A DNA stretch of 64,000 nucleotides from Natrinema versiforme (GCF_005576615.1 NZ_CP040330.1:1922001-1986000), one strand, 5' to 3'; counted from the stretch's first letter, positions 16,669 to 25,276 are shown. Made by a program: numbers and translations. The notes: generated from the letters alone by a model not told the origin.

Positions 16669-18204
16669 ATGCTGACGAAGGACCTGCTGCGCGTCTCGCG
16701 GGCCGGCGGTGGCTACCACCCGCAGTTCGCCGACCGGAGCCATCGGCCACTGGCCGCCCGCGTCATCGGCACGTATCAGGGCCACGTCGGGCAGCCCCGT
16801 GCCGATCTCGAGAGCGCACTGACGGACCTCGAGCGCGACGCGGACGATTTCAAACTCGTCCGCGGATTTTCGGCGCTGCTCGAGCGCGAAGCGACCTTCG
16901 AGACGGACGCGGAAATCGACCCCGAGCGCGCCCGCAAAGCCGCGTTCGAAGCCGCGGAAGCGGTCGGCGTCGTCACCGAAGACGAGCGCGCGATGGCGCT
17001 CATCCGCGCGAGCGAGTCCCTCGACGTGTCGGCGGACGCCCTCGAGACCGCGCTCTACGCCGACCTCGAGACGCGACAGGTCCTCACCGCGGTCGACGCG
17101 CGTTGGGACCCGGACGAACTGCTCAGTCGGTACAATCTCTCGCTCTGTCAGACCGCGCTGTTCGACGCGACCGAGGTGCGCGTCCGCTCGAGCGAGCCGA
17201 AAGCGCTGATCTCGGCGATCAAGCGATTGCGACTGATGTACGAGATCCGGCGGCTCGAGGGCGAGTCGACGGACGGCAGCGAGGGCCTGTCCGATCGCGA
17301 AGTCGTCGTCACGGGCCCGACCCGCCTCTTCCGTGCGACGCGGCGCTACGGCACTCGATTCGCGCGACTCCTCCGAACCGTCGCGAAGAGCGAGGCGTGG
17401 TCGCTCGAGGCGACGATCGACGACCGGGGCACCGAACGGACGCTCGCGCTCAGCCACGAGGACCCGATTCGAGTGCCCGACGCGGAGCCCATCGCGGACG
17501 TGACCTTCGACAGCGGCGTCGAAGCCGATTTTGCCGCTCGCTTCTCGAATCTGGATCTCGACTGGGAACTCGTCCGCGAACCGGAGCCGCTCGCGACGGG
17601 GACCCGGGTGATGATTCCAGACTTCGCGTTCGAGTACGAGTACGGCGACTTCCGCCTCTACTTCGAGATCATGGGGTTCTGGACACCCGAGTACGTCGAG
17701 AAGAAGCTCTCGCAGCTCTCTGACCTCGAGGACGTGGACATGTTGGTCGCGGTCGACGAATCGCTGGGCGTCGGCGAGGAGATCGCCGCCCGCGACCACC
17801 GGGCGATCCCGTACTCGGGGACGGTGCGGGTCAAAGACGTCGCCGACGTCCTCCGGGAGTACGAACGCCAGTTGGTCGCCGAGAGCGCGGCCGGACTGCC
17901 CGACGAACTGCGGCCCGAGGAAGACGCGATCGCACTCGAGACGCTGGCCGAACGCCGGAGCGTGAGCGCGGACGCGCTCGCGGACGTCGACTTCCCCGAG
18001 CACGACCGCGTCGGGCGGACGCTGATTCGCCCCGCTGTCCTCGAGTCGCTCGCGGACGCGATCGAGTCGGACATGGCCCTTTCGGACGCCGAAGCGGAAC
18101 TCGAGGCCCGCGGCATCTCGGACTCGAGCGCGGTCCTCTCGCGGCTCGGTTACCGGGTCGAGTGGGACGGGCTGGCCGGCGGAACGATCGTCGAACGGAA
18201 GTGA
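16669..18204 (+). CDS. Bax1 (DUF790) nuclease, XPB partner
   Basis: 511 residues of the DUF790 family, the archaeal XPB-binding nuclease. It begins LTKDLLRVSRAGGGYHPQF, typical of the family. The C-terminal nuclease-like core contains PDFAFEYEYGDFRLYFEIMG (Asp318, Glu333) and FWTPEYVEKKLSQL, a PD-(D/E)xK-like arrangement. In the studied archaeal proteins Bax1 cuts DNA bubbles opened by XPB, a likely route of nucleotide excision repair. Here it follows the XPB-like gene on the same strand, separated only by the antisense dacZ. Confidence 0.88.
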   Translation: MLTKDLLRVSRAGGGYHPQFADRSHRPLAARVIGTYQGHVGQPRADLESALTDLERDADDFKLVRGFSALLEREATFETDAEIDPERARKAAFEAAEAVGVVTEDERAMALIRASESLDVSADALETALYADLETRQVLTAVDARWDPDELLSRYNLSLCQTALFDATEVRVRSSEPKALISAIKRLRLMYEIRRLEGESTDGSEGLSDREVVVTGPTRLFRATRRYGTRFARLLRTVAKSEAWSLEATIDDRGTERTLALSHEDPIRVPDAEPIADVTFDSGVEADFAARFSNLDLDWELVREPEPLATGTRVMIPDFAFEYEYGDFRLYFEIMGFWTPEYVEKKLSQLSDLEDVDMLVAVDESLGVGEEIAARDHRAIPYSGTVRVKDVADVLREYERQLVAESAAGLPDELRPEEDAIALETLAERRSVSADALADVDFPEHDRVGRTLIRPAVLESLADAIESDMALSDAEAELEARGISDSSAVLSRLGYRVEWDGLAGGTIVERK

Positions 18205-18325
18205 GCGGTAGGTATCACCGATAGAGAAGACGATAGCCGAGCGACGGCGACTGGTCCGGCGGCGAAATCGACACCCAACGTACTTTGTAATCAGCCTTAA
18301 CCGGATAAGATCCTAGTTGTACATA

Positions 18326-18778
18326 GTGTCCCAGGCTCCCTCCAGCGACCCCGTCTCTATTTTGCTCGTCGAGGACAATCCCGGCGACGTCCGGCTCATA
18401 GAGGAGGCGTTCAAATCGGCGGGGTTCGCGACGACGTTTCATACCGTTACCGACGGCAGCGCCGCGATCGAGTTCCTGCAAGACCGCGCCGCGGTCGAGG
18501 CCGGCCCCGATCTAGATCTGATGTTGCTGGATCTGAACCTCCCGCGAACGGACGGGTTCGAAGTGCTCGAGACGATCAAGGACGATCCCGCGCTTTCCTC
18601 GCTGCCGGTGCTCGTCCTCACGAGTTCGGAGGCGACCGAAGACATCGTCAAGAGTTACGAACTGTGTGCGAACGCCTACCTCACCAAGCCGACCGATCCC
18701 GACGAGTTCGCCGACATCGGCCGCGCGGTCGAATCGTTCTGGATCGACGAGGCGACGCTGCCGCCGGTTCCCTCGTAA
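18326..18778 (+). CDS. Single-domain response regulator (receiver)
   Basis: 150-residue stand-alone CheY-type receiver. Acidic pocket Glu16-Asp17 (LLVEDNPGD), phospho-acceptor Asp69 (LMLLDLNLPRTDGFEVL), switch Thr99 (LVLTSSE) and Lys121 (YLTKPTD) are all present, so it should accept phosphate from a histidine kinase. There is no output domain. The family is common in haloarchaea and usually signals by protein contact. The cognate kinase is not nearby. The GTG at 18326 is chosen; a TTG three codons earlier is less likely. Confidence 0.88.
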   Translation: MSQAPSSDPVSILLVEDNPGDVRLIEEAFKSAGFATTFHTVTDGSAAIEFLQDRAAVEAGPDLDLMLLDLNLPRTDGFEVLETIKDDPALSSLPVLVLTSSEATEDIVKSYELCANAYLTKPTDPDEFADIGRAVESFWIDEATLPPVPS

Positions 18779-18779
18779 G

Positions 18780-19295
18780 TTACGACTCGAGGTCGCGCTG
18801 TCTCCCCTTCGGGACCATCGAACGGAGCTCCCCGTGGACGTAGAGGCCGACGCCGATCGGTTCGCGCTTCCCCGCAACGCTGTGGGCGGCGATGAGATAC
18901 CCCCAGTCGCCGTCCCATCGCTCGAGGTCCTGATCTTCGCCGCTCGCGAACCGTCGAGCCTGCTCGCGGTCGAGTTCGATCACGCAGTCGGTCGCGTGGA
19001 CCCCGAACCGCTGGACGAAGTCCGTCGTGGGCTTCCAGTGTTCCTGTCGCGTCCGGAGACAGGTCATCCCGATCGCCTCGATCTCGATGGGGGTCGGCGC
19101 GTCGCCGCCGTAGATCCAGATCTTGCCCGCGCCCTTCTCCCAGACGGAGTAGTCCTCGAACGTCTCCGGCGGAATGCCGAACCGATCCGCGAAGAAGTCG
19201 ACGACTTCCTCGCGCGTCGCCCGCCCCTCAACGGTTCGCTCGGCCTCGGTTGCCGGCAGCCGGTCGAACCGCTGGCCGTCGTTTCGGTCGGCCAT
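18780..19295 (-). CDS. Small protein overlapping the RNA methyltransferase gene (PUA-like partner?)
   Basis: 171 residues. The N-terminal half has a helical TREEVVDFFADRFGIPPETF segment; the C-terminal half has short strands (KIWIYGGDAPTPIEIEAIGM, EPIGVGLYVHGELRSMVPKGRQRDL) resembling the NusB/PUA-like RNA-binding part attached to many NOL1/NOP2/Sun methyltransferases. The ATG shares its first base with the last base of the methyltransferase stop, indicating translational coupling. I infer that it supplies RNA binding in trans to that enzyme; the fold assignment is tentative. Confidence 0.7.
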   Translation of the reverse strand: MADRNDGQRFDRLPATEAERTVEGRATREEVVDFFADRFGIPPETFEDYSVWEKGAGKIWIYGGDAPTPIEIEAIGMTCLRTRQEHWKPTTDFVQRFGVHATDCVIELDREQARRFASGEDQDLERWDGDWGYLIAAHSVAGKREPIGVGLYVHGELRSMVPKGRQRDLES

Positions 19296-20203
19296 CAGGC
19301 GGTCACCTCCAGTTTCGCGACGAAGAAGCCGCCGGTATCGTTCTGGTGGGGATAGATTCGGGCCGCCTTCTCGAGACTCGAGTCGAACTCGTCGTCCTCC
19401 CACTCGGTCAGCCCCGGGGAGTGCTCGAGGCCGAGGTCGAAGTCGACGACGCGACAGGACTCGGTGTCCAGCGCGTGCTGGACGATGGCCTCGTTCTCCT
19501 CTGGCGCGAAGGTACACGTCGAGTAGACGACGGTGCCGCCCTCGCGGGTAGCCTGAATCGCCCGGCGGATGATTCCCTTCTGGATGCCCGCGACCGAGGA
19601 GATGTGGCCTTCGGACCAGTTGTCCAGCGCGTCGGGGTTCTTCCGGATCGTCCCCTCGCAGGAACAGGGGGCGTCGACGAGGGCGCGGTCGAACTCGTCG
19701 AAATCGAAGCGGGACAGCGAGTAATTGCGCGCGTCGGCGTTGGTCACCGCGAGGCTGGTCGCGCCGAGTCGCTCGGCGTTAAAGCGCAGCGCCGAGATCC
19801 GGCCGAGGTTGTTGTCGTTCGCGACGACCGTCCCGCGGTCGTCCATCAGCGCCGCGATCTGGGTCGCCTTCCCGCCGGGGGCCGCACAGCAGTCCCAGAC
19901 CCGCTCGCCGGGCTCGGGCTCGAGGACGACCGGCGGCACCGCCGAAACCTCCTCCTGCCCGTGCGTAAAGCCGTGAAAGGAGGTCCACGTCGATCCCGGC
20001 GAATCGGTCTCGAGGTCCACGACGCGGGGGTTCCAGTCGGCCTGCTCGTAGCCGACGCCCTCCCGGTCGAGGGCCTCGAGCGTGCGCTCGACGGTCGCCT
20101 TGATCGTGTTCACGCGGACGGCGTTGCCGAGCGGCCGCTCGCAGGCCGCCAGAAAGGCGTCGAAATCGTCGATGATCGGTCGATACCGCTCGAGTGGCTC
20201 CAT
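19295..20203 (-). CDS. RsmB/NOP2/Sun family RNA cytosine-C5 methyltransferase
   Basis: 302-residue AdoMet-dependent methyltransferase. Motif I is DCCAAPGGKATQIA (104-117), motif IV DAPCSCEGTIRKNPD with Cys180, and motif VI VVYSTCTFAPEENEAIV with the catalytic Cys230. The two-cysteine mechanism identifies an m5C RNA methylase acting on tRNA or rRNA. It lacks an attached PUA domain; the overlapping downstream gene may provide it. Start ATG 20203. Confidence 0.88.
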   Translation of the reverse strand: MEPLERYRPIIDDFDAFLAACERPLGNAVRVNTIKATVERTLEALDREGVGYEQADWNPRVVDLETDSPGSTWTSFHGFTHGQEEVSAVPPVVLEPEPGERVWDCCAAPGGKATQIAALMDDRGTVVANDNNLGRISALRFNAERLGATSLAVTNADARNYSLSRFDFDEFDRALVDAPCSCEGTIRKNPDALDNWSEGHISSVAGIQKGIIRRAIQATREGGTVVYSTCTFAPEENEAIVQHALDTESCRVVDFDLGLEHSPGLTEWEDDEFDSSLEKAARIYPHQNDTGGFFVAKLEVTA

Positions 20204-20290
20204 TTGCTCTGGGTTCGAGCGACTGGCGTTTGTGGGTTTCGAAGCGTTCGGCAGTGGCTGTACTGACGAGGAACCACCCCGTCAGACGGA

Positions 20291-20318
20291 CAAATATATA
20301 CAATATAGTATATACTTG
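20291..20318 (+). promoter_or_regulatory. AT-rich promoter with two TATA-like boxes
   Basis: A 28-base stretch of alternating A and T in a GC-rich genome. ATATATAC (20295-20302) lies 23-30 bases before the ATG at 20325, and a second TATATAC-like box sits immediately downstream. It is also upstream of the divergent methyltransferase gene at 20203. Confidence 0.6.
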
Positions 20319-20324
20319 TACGCC

Positions 20325-21023
20325 ATGGGCGAACCGACGACGTTCGAGGTGACCGACTGTGCCGTCATCGGACGGACGTTCGAGGAGTACGTGGCGATGT
20401 TCGACCTCGAGCCAACCGAACTCGAGGGGCGACGGGTGCTCGACTGTCCCTCGGGCGTCGCGTCGTTCGTCGCGACTGCGACCGAACGAGGGATCGACGC
20501 CGTCGGGGCCGACGTCGTCTACGATCGATCGGTCACGGAACTCGAACGGCGATGTCGCGAGGATCGCGAATCGGTCGGGGAACAGCTCCCGGAGAAACGG
20601 GCGCTGTTCGAGTGGTCGTTCTACGGTTCGCCGGCCGAGCGCCGCCGCTATCTCCGGCGGGCCGCCGACCGATTTCTCGAGGACTACGCGAACGACGGGA
20701 CGGGAGAGCGGTACGTCGCTGCGGCGCTGCCGTCGCTACCGTTCGATCGCGATTCGTTCTCGCTCGTCCTCTCGTCGCACTTCCTGTTCCTGTACGGCGA
20801 TCGGTTCGGCGAGGCGTTCCACCGCGAGTCGCTCCGGGAATTGGCTCGCGTCGCGACCGACGAGGTCCGCGTCTATCCGCTCCAAGGGCTCGACGCGGAA
20901 CCGTCCGTCCACCTCGAGTCCGCCGTCTCGATGCTCGCGGACGAGGGGTACGAGCCGACCCTCGAGACGGTCCCCTTCGAGTTTCAGTCGGGATCGACGG
21001 AGATGCTCGTCTACTCGCCGTGA
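20325..21023 (+). CDS. SAM-dependent methyltransferase-like protein
   Basis: 232 residues. The strand-loop RRVLDCPSGVASFVATATERG looks like a variant AdoMet motif I, and DSFSLVLSSHFLFLYGDRF sits where motif IV would be, followed by the helix ESLRELARVATDEVRVYPL. The usual Gly-x-Gly of motif I is reduced, so cofactor binding is not certain. The substrate is unknown. It is divergent from the RNA methyltransferase gene across a 121-base promoter region. Confidence 0.65.
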   Translation: MGEPTTFEVTDCAVIGRTFEEYVAMFDLEPTELEGRRVLDCPSGVASFVATATERGIDAVGADVVYDRSVTELERRCREDRESVGEQLPEKRALFEWSFYGSPAERRRYLRRAADRFLEDYANDGTGERYVAAALPSLPFDRDSFSLVLSSHFLFLYGDRFGEAFHRESLRELARVATDEVRVYPLQGLDAEPSVHLESAVSMLADEGYEPTLETVPFEFQSGSTEMLVYSP

Positions 21024-21094
21024 GAGCGGGCACAGCTGAGATACCGGGATCATCCGCCCTCGATTTTATGGCGCTGACGCGCATCGGTCCGACC

Positions 21095-21841
21095 ATGGCA
21101 GCAATCCGCCTGCAGGGACCGGACGCGGACCTCGAGAACCCCACGCTCGTCGAAGGGTTCCCGGGCGTCGGCCTCGTCGGCAAGATCGCGACCGATCACC
21201 TCGTCGAGCAACTCGACATGCGCTACTACGCGAGCGTGCACTGCGAGGGGCTCCCCCGAATCGGCGTCTACCGCGGCGGCGACCGAACCGCTCGCCCGCC
21301 GGTCCGTCTCTACGTCAGCGAGGAACACGATGTCATCGCGCTCCAGAGCGACGCGCCAATCGCCTCGCAGGCCGTCGAGAGCGTCGCCGACTGTCTCACC
21401 GGGTGGATCGTCGAGCAGGACGCGACGCCGATCTATCTCAGCGGGCTCCCCGCCGAGCGCGACGGCGAGGACCGACCCGACATCTACGGCATCGCGACCG
21501 GCGACGGCGGCGAGGCGCTCGAGGCGACCGACATCCCGGTCCCGCCGGAAGACGGCGTCATCACCGGACCGACGGGGGCGCTCATCAACCGCGCGGCACA
21601 GGAGGGCTACGGCAGCCTCGGGCTGGTCGTCGAGTGCGATCCGCAGTTCCCCGATCCGGAGTCCGCGAGCGTCTTGCTCGAGGACGGTATCGGCCCGATC
21701 ACGGATCTCGACGTCGACGTGGGGGAACTCGTCGACCGCGCCGAGGAGATCCGAGCGAAACGGGAGGAACTGGCCCAGCAGATGCAGGCGATCGGGCAAG
21801 ACGAGAGTTCGCAGGCCCAACCGTTGCGGATGTACCAGTAG
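21095..21841 (+). CDS. PAC2 family (proteasome assembly chaperone-like) protein
   Basis: 248 residues with the PAC2 signature LVEGFPGVGLVGKIATDHLVEQL at the start, the middle block APIASQAVESVADCLTGWIVEQ and GVITGPTGALINRAAQEGYGSLGLVVECDPQFPDPESA. It ends in a coiled-coil tail (EIRAKREELAQQMQAI). Eukaryotic PAC2 proteins help assemble proteasomes; archaeal members are often named so, but their role is unproven. The start is set at ATG 21095 because MAAIRLQGPDADLENPTLVEG is typical; an ATG at 21068 is also possible. Confidence 0.82.
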   Translation: MAAIRLQGPDADLENPTLVEGFPGVGLVGKIATDHLVEQLDMRYYASVHCEGLPRIGVYRGGDRTARPPVRLYVSEEHDVIALQSDAPIASQAVESVADCLTGWIVEQDATPIYLSGLPAERDGEDRPDIYGIATGDGGEALEATDIPVPPEDGVITGPTGALINRAAQEGYGSLGLVVECDPQFPDPESASVLLEDGIGPITDLDVDVGELVDRAEEIRAKREELAQQMQAIGQDESSQAQPLRMYQ

Positions 21842-22035
21842 GCTCGCTCGCGGCCGATATCTGAGCGTTTCCAACACGAACCCGAGGAGGCCCCGCCTCG
21901 AGTCGGATTCGCTCTCGATGGGAGAGATCGATTTCGCGGCGAGCGCACCGTCTCGGTACCGAATCTCACACATCCTTTGCGGAAGACGCTACTGCAAACG
22001 CAACCCCTTTTCTCGTCGTCTCCCACCGTTCGACT

Positions 22036-22866
22036 ATGACTGAACAAATCGATCCAGAGACGTGTCCAACTGCGAACGGCATGCCGATGCTCGGCCTCGG
22101 GACGTGGCAGAACGACGACCCCGAACAGTGTGCCGAAAGCGTTCAGACGGCCCTCGAGACGGGGTATCGACATATCGACACCGCCCAAGCCTACGACAAC
22201 GAGGACGCCGTCGGCGAGGGGATCGCCGCCGCGGATGTCGATCGCGACGATATCTTCCTCGCGACGAAGATCTGGACCTCGAACCTCGCACACGACGACG
22301 TCCTCGAGACGGCTCGGGCCAGCCTCGACCGACTCGGCGTCGACTCCCTCGATCTGCTGTACATCCACTGGCCGGCCGACGAGTACGACGCCAAGGAGAC
22401 GCTCTCGGCCTTTTCGGAACTCTACGACGAGGGGCTGATCGAGAACGTCGGCGTGAGCAACTTCCAGCCCGAACAGCTCGAGGAGGCCGTCGACGTCTGT
22501 GACGCACCGATCTTCGCGAATCAGGTCGAACTCCATCCGCTGCTCCCACAGGAGGAGATCCGAGAGGCCTGCGACGACTACGATATCGAGGTGGTCGGCT
22601 ACTCGCCGCTGGCGCGCGGACAGGTATTCGACCAGCCCGAGATTCGGGAGATCGCGGAGAAACACGACGCCAGCGAAGCGCAGGTCAGTCTCGCGTGGGC
22701 ACGCGAGAAGGGCGTTACCGCGATCCCGAAAGCGACCGGCGAGGACCACATCGGCGACAACTGGGAGTCCGTGACGGTCGAACTCGATCGCGAAGACATC
22801 AATGCGATCGATGCGATCGACGAGACGAGCCGCGAAGTCGATCCCGGCTTCGCGCCCTGGAACTGA
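22036..22866 (+). CDS. Aldo/keto reductase
   Basis: 276-residue (beta/alpha)8 NADPH-dependent reductase. The catalytic tetrad is complete: Asp48 and Tyr53 (HIDTAQAYDNE), Lys78 (LATKIW) and His111 (YIHWPADEYD). The cofactor loop near the end reads TAIPKATGEDHIGDN. It reduces an aldehyde or ketone such as a sugar aldehyde or 2,5-diketo acid; the natural substrate is unknown. It stands alone, with a 194-base upstream region and start ATG 22036. Confidence 0.9.
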   Translation: MTEQIDPETCPTANGMPMLGLGTWQNDDPEQCAESVQTALETGYRHIDTAQAYDNEDAVGEGIAAADVDRDDIFLATKIWTSNLAHDDVLETARASLDRLGVDSLDLLYIHWPADEYDAKETLSAFSELYDEGLIENVGVSNFQPEQLEEAVDVCDAPIFANQVELHPLLPQEEIREACDDYDIEVVGYSPLARGQVFDQPEIREIAEKHDASEAQVSLAWAREKGVTAIPKATGEDHIGDNWESVTVELDREDINAIDAIDETSREVDPGFAPWN

Positions 22867-23018
22867 CCGGCGACGGCGTTCGCTGCGATAGCTCGTCACA
22901 GGGTTCCCTGAAACCGTCTGCACACCGTTTTTCGCGGACGGGAGGCCGGTTTCGGAGACGTGTCGCGGGAGAAGAAAAAGCAGGAAAGTTTACGGTACAC
23001 CGGCTTTTTGGCTCGCGT

Positions 23019-23789
23019 ATGTCTACCCGCTCGAAAAGCGGTGGTGGTGGGGGGCTCGTCGGCGCGGTCAGAGCCGACATTCAGCGGTTACACGGAGCCT
23101 GGATGGAGATCGTCTTCCCCCGGCAACGTGGCCGCGGCCACTCCGTCATGGGCAAGTGGAAGCCCGAGACGCTCCCGCAGAAGATCGGCTATCACGGCTG
23201 GAGCGTCCTCGGCGTCATCGGCTTGCTCGTCCTCTATCCGCTTACCGTCCTCGGCCTCGGAACCCGCTACTACGCGGCGAAACTCGACTCGACACGAACC
23301 CGCCTCGGCATCGTCGGCGTCACGGGCATCGCGCTGCTCGGCTGGGGGCTGTTGACGATCGCTTGGGGTGCGATGTCGTACATGAATCAGGTCGACATCC
23401 CCCTCGACGCGGTCATCGCGGTCGCAGCGGCAAGCGGCGTCGCAACCGTCGCGACCGCGCTCGCAGCGACGTCCGCGAAGGTCGGCGGCCGGGGGCTCAC
23501 GGTCGTCTTCGCCTACCCGTTCGCGATGACGGCGCTGTTCCTCCCGCCGGTCGTCGCCGCCCTCGTGACACCGTCGCTGCATCCCTACGTCCTCGACCCC
23601 AGCTACGACTTCGCCGTCTGGGTGCTCGACAACGTCCTGTTCGTCGGCGGGATCAGCGAGTTCCTGCGGGGCAACTACACGCTCGAGGGGGCGGCCTACG
23701 CCGGGATGTGGGTCGGCATCTCCTTCCCGCTGGGCTGGTTCCTCGGCAGCGTCGTCGCGCTGGCGAATCTGGTTCGACCCTCGCAGTAA
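23019..23789 (+). CDS. Multi-pass membrane protein, unknown function
   Basis: 256 residues. A basic, glycine-rich N terminus (STRSKSGGGGGLVGAV) precedes about six hydrophobic helices, among them SVLGVIGLLVLYPLTVLGLG, LGIVGVTGIALLGWGLLTIA, AVIAVAAASGVATVATALAA and TVVFAYPFAMTALFLPPVVA. The end is ISFPLGWFLGSVVALANLV. No transport or enzyme motif is recognised. The insertion element begins 24 bases after the stop, so its terminator region may have been altered by the insertion. Confidence 0.68.
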   Translation: MSTRSKSGGGGGLVGAVRADIQRLHGAWMEIVFPRQRGRGHSVMGKWKPETLPQKIGYHGWSVLGVIGLLVLYPLTVLGLGTRYYAAKLDSTRTRLGIVGVTGIALLGWGLLTIAWGAMSYMNQVDIPLDAVIAVAAASGVATVATALAATSAKVGGRGLTVVFAYPFAMTALFLPPVVAALVTPSLHPYVLDPSYDFAVWVLDNVLFVGGISEFLRGNYTLEGAAYAGMWVGISFPLGWFLGSVVALANLVRPSQ

Positions 23790-23822
23790 TCCGCGCGGTT
23801 TATGGAAGTTATAAGGCTAAAA

Positions 23823-23842
23823 CCCCGCCCTTCAGGGCGGGG
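23823..23842 (+). repeat. Left-end hairpin of the IS1341-type element
   Basis: Perfect 8-base stem CCCCGCCC/GGGCGGGG with loop TTCA, near the presumed left end. Hairpins of this kind are the subterminal recognition structures of IS200/IS605 elements. Confidence 0.8.
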
Positions 23843-23913
23843 ATACAGCCGACAAGTCCCTACCAATCCACAGTCGACGGCACGGCGGGATATTCCACGC
23901 CCCGCTCGTTACC

Positions 23914-23930
23914 TTTAATATACTAATTTC
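23914..23930 (+). promoter_or_regulatory. Probable tnpB promoter
   Basis: TTTAATATACTAATTTC is a strongly AT-rich block 26-42 bases before the tnpB ATG at 23956, the best TATA candidate in the element. Confidence 0.45.
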
Positions 23931-23955
23931 CATAAGTACTTATGAACACAGGACG

Positions 23956-25224
23956 ATGCTGGAGACAACTCGCACATATCGGGCAAAAATCGTCAACCAC
24001 CAACAGGTGCGCGGCGACCTCGATGACTGCGGACACTCAGCATCCAAACTGTGGAACGTCGCCCGCTACCACTCCCAACAAGAATGGGACGGAACCGGCG
24101 AGATTCCGTCTGAAGCCGACCTCAAGCGCGAATTAAAAGACCACGAACGCTATAGTGACCTACATTCTCAGTCAAGTCAGCGCGTTCTCGAAGAACTCGC
24201 TGAAGCGTTCAACGGCTGGTTCAAAAAGCGCAAGAACGGCGACACGGACGCGAATCCCCCCGGATACCGGAAGCGAGGCGACAACCACCCACGCTCCACC
24301 GTGACGTGGAAGCAGAACGGCATCAAGCACGATTCCAAGCACAACCAACTCCGTCTGAGCAAAGGCTTCAACCTGAAGAGCCACCGCTCGGACTTCATTC
24401 TCGCAGAGTACGAAACCCGCCCAGATGTGACTGTGGAACACATCCAGCAAGTGCGAGCCGTGTGGAACGGCGACCGCTGGGAACTCCACCTCGTCTGCAA
24501 AGTCGAAATCCCCGTCGAGGACGCACCCGGCGACAACACTGCTGGAATCGACCTCGGCATCAGCAATTACCTCGCCATCGCCTACGATGACGGGGACGCC
24601 GAGTTGTATCCGGGGAACGTGCTGAAGCAGGACAAGCACTACTTCACCCACGACGAGTACGACACCGAGGGTGAGAACGGCCCGTCTCGGCGTGCGCTTC
24701 GTGCCCGTCAGAAACTCTCTCGGCGGAAGGACCACTTCCTGCACGCTCTCTCCAAGCACATCGTTGAGCGGTGTATCGACCATGAGGTCGGTCGCCTCGC
24801 CATCGGTGACTTGAGCAAGATTCGAGAAGACGAGAACGGCGAGTCTCGGAACTGGGGCAAACGCGGGAACAAGAAACTCCACGGATGGGAGTTTGACCGT
24901 TTCACGACGCTCCTGGAATACAAGGCTGAGGAACACGGTATTCTCGTTGACCGGAAGAGCGAGCGGGACACGAGCAAGACGTGTTCGTGTTGTGGGCGGA
25001 AGTGCGATGCGAATCGTGTAGAGCGTGGTTTGTACGTCTGTGAGTCGTGTGGTGCGACGATGAACGCAGACGTGAATGGTGCGGTAAACATTCGCAGAAA
25101 GATAACTCAGAATCCTCCGACTGGGGATATGAGTACCGGTCGTTTGGCACGGCCAGTAGCCTACCTGTTCAATCAAACCTCGGGGCGTTTCGTACCAAGC
25201 GAACAGGTGGGTTGCGAACCGTAA
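23956..25224 (+). CDS. tnpB: TnpB-family RNA-guided endonuclease homologue (OrfB), variant active site
   Basis: 422 residues, of the family ancestral to Cas12. An N-terminal helix-turn-helix/wedge region (1-190) precedes the split RuvC nuclease. RuvC-I has Asp199 in GIDLGISN and RuvC-III has Asp372 in MNADVNGAVNI. The zinc finger is CSCCGRKC (343-350) with CESCG (362-366). At RuvC-II the usual glutamate before Asp-Leu is glycine (LAIGDLSKIRED, Gly284). The segment HGWEFDRFTTLLEYKAEEHGI is typical of haloarchaeal members. The protein would use a guide RNA from the element's right end, which starts one base after the stop. Activity is uncertain because of the Glu-to-Gly change. Confidence 0.92.
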   Translation: MLETTRTYRAKIVNHQQVRGDLDDCGHSASKLWNVARYHSQQEWDGTGEIPSEADLKRELKDHERYSDLHSQSSQRVLEELAEAFNGWFKKRKNGDTDANPPGYRKRGDNHPRSTVTWKQNGIKHDSKHNQLRLSKGFNLKSHRSDFILAEYETRPDVTVEHIQQVRAVWNGDRWELHLVCKVEIPVEDAPGDNTAGIDLGISNYLAIAYDDGDAELYPGNVLKQDKHYFTHDEYDTEGENGPSRRALRARQKLSRRKDHFLHALSKHIVERCIDHEVGRLAIGDLSKIREDENGESRNWGKRGNKKLHGWEFDRFTTLLEYKAEEHGILVDRKSERDTSKTCSCCGRKCDANRVERGLYVCESCGATMNADVNGAVNIRRKITQNPPTGDMSTGRLARPVAYLFNQTSGRFVPSEQVGCEP

Positions 25225-25276
25225 TATCCCAACGCTCGGGAATCCTCGCCCTTCAGGGCGGGGAGGATGTCAATTT
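25225..25276 (+). ncRNA. Right end of the element, likely 3' scaffold of the TnpB guide RNA (omega/reRNA)
   Basis: 52 bases from the tnpB stop to the element boundary, containing the right-end hairpin (25244-25251 pairing with 25256-25263, loop TTCA). In studied TnpB systems the guide RNA covers the end of tnpB and the right end, and the guide is whatever host DNA follows. By that rule the guide here would begin at 25277. Transcription is inferred, not shown. Confidence 0.6.

Larger units (their letters stand above)
23813..25276 (+). mobile_element. IS1341-type insertion element (IS200/IS605 superfamily, tnpB only)
   Basis: A single tnpB gene flanked by hairpin ends that share the palindrome CGCCCTTCAGGGCG. 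The left-end hairpin is at 23823-23842 and the right-end hairpin at 25244-25263. No tnpA is present, so it belongs to the tnpB-only class and needs a transposase in trans. The right limit (25276) is supported by the isolated copy of the same 52-base end at 42294-42345, where identity stops at the same base. The left limit is an estimate after a TTAT at 23809-23812. There are no terminal inverted repeats or target duplication, as expected for this superfamily. Confidence 0.85.

Noticed and set aside
23942-24136. Alternative ATG and frame at the beginning of the insertion element
   Set aside because: Out of frame with the complete tnpB and lacks any protein-like pattern.
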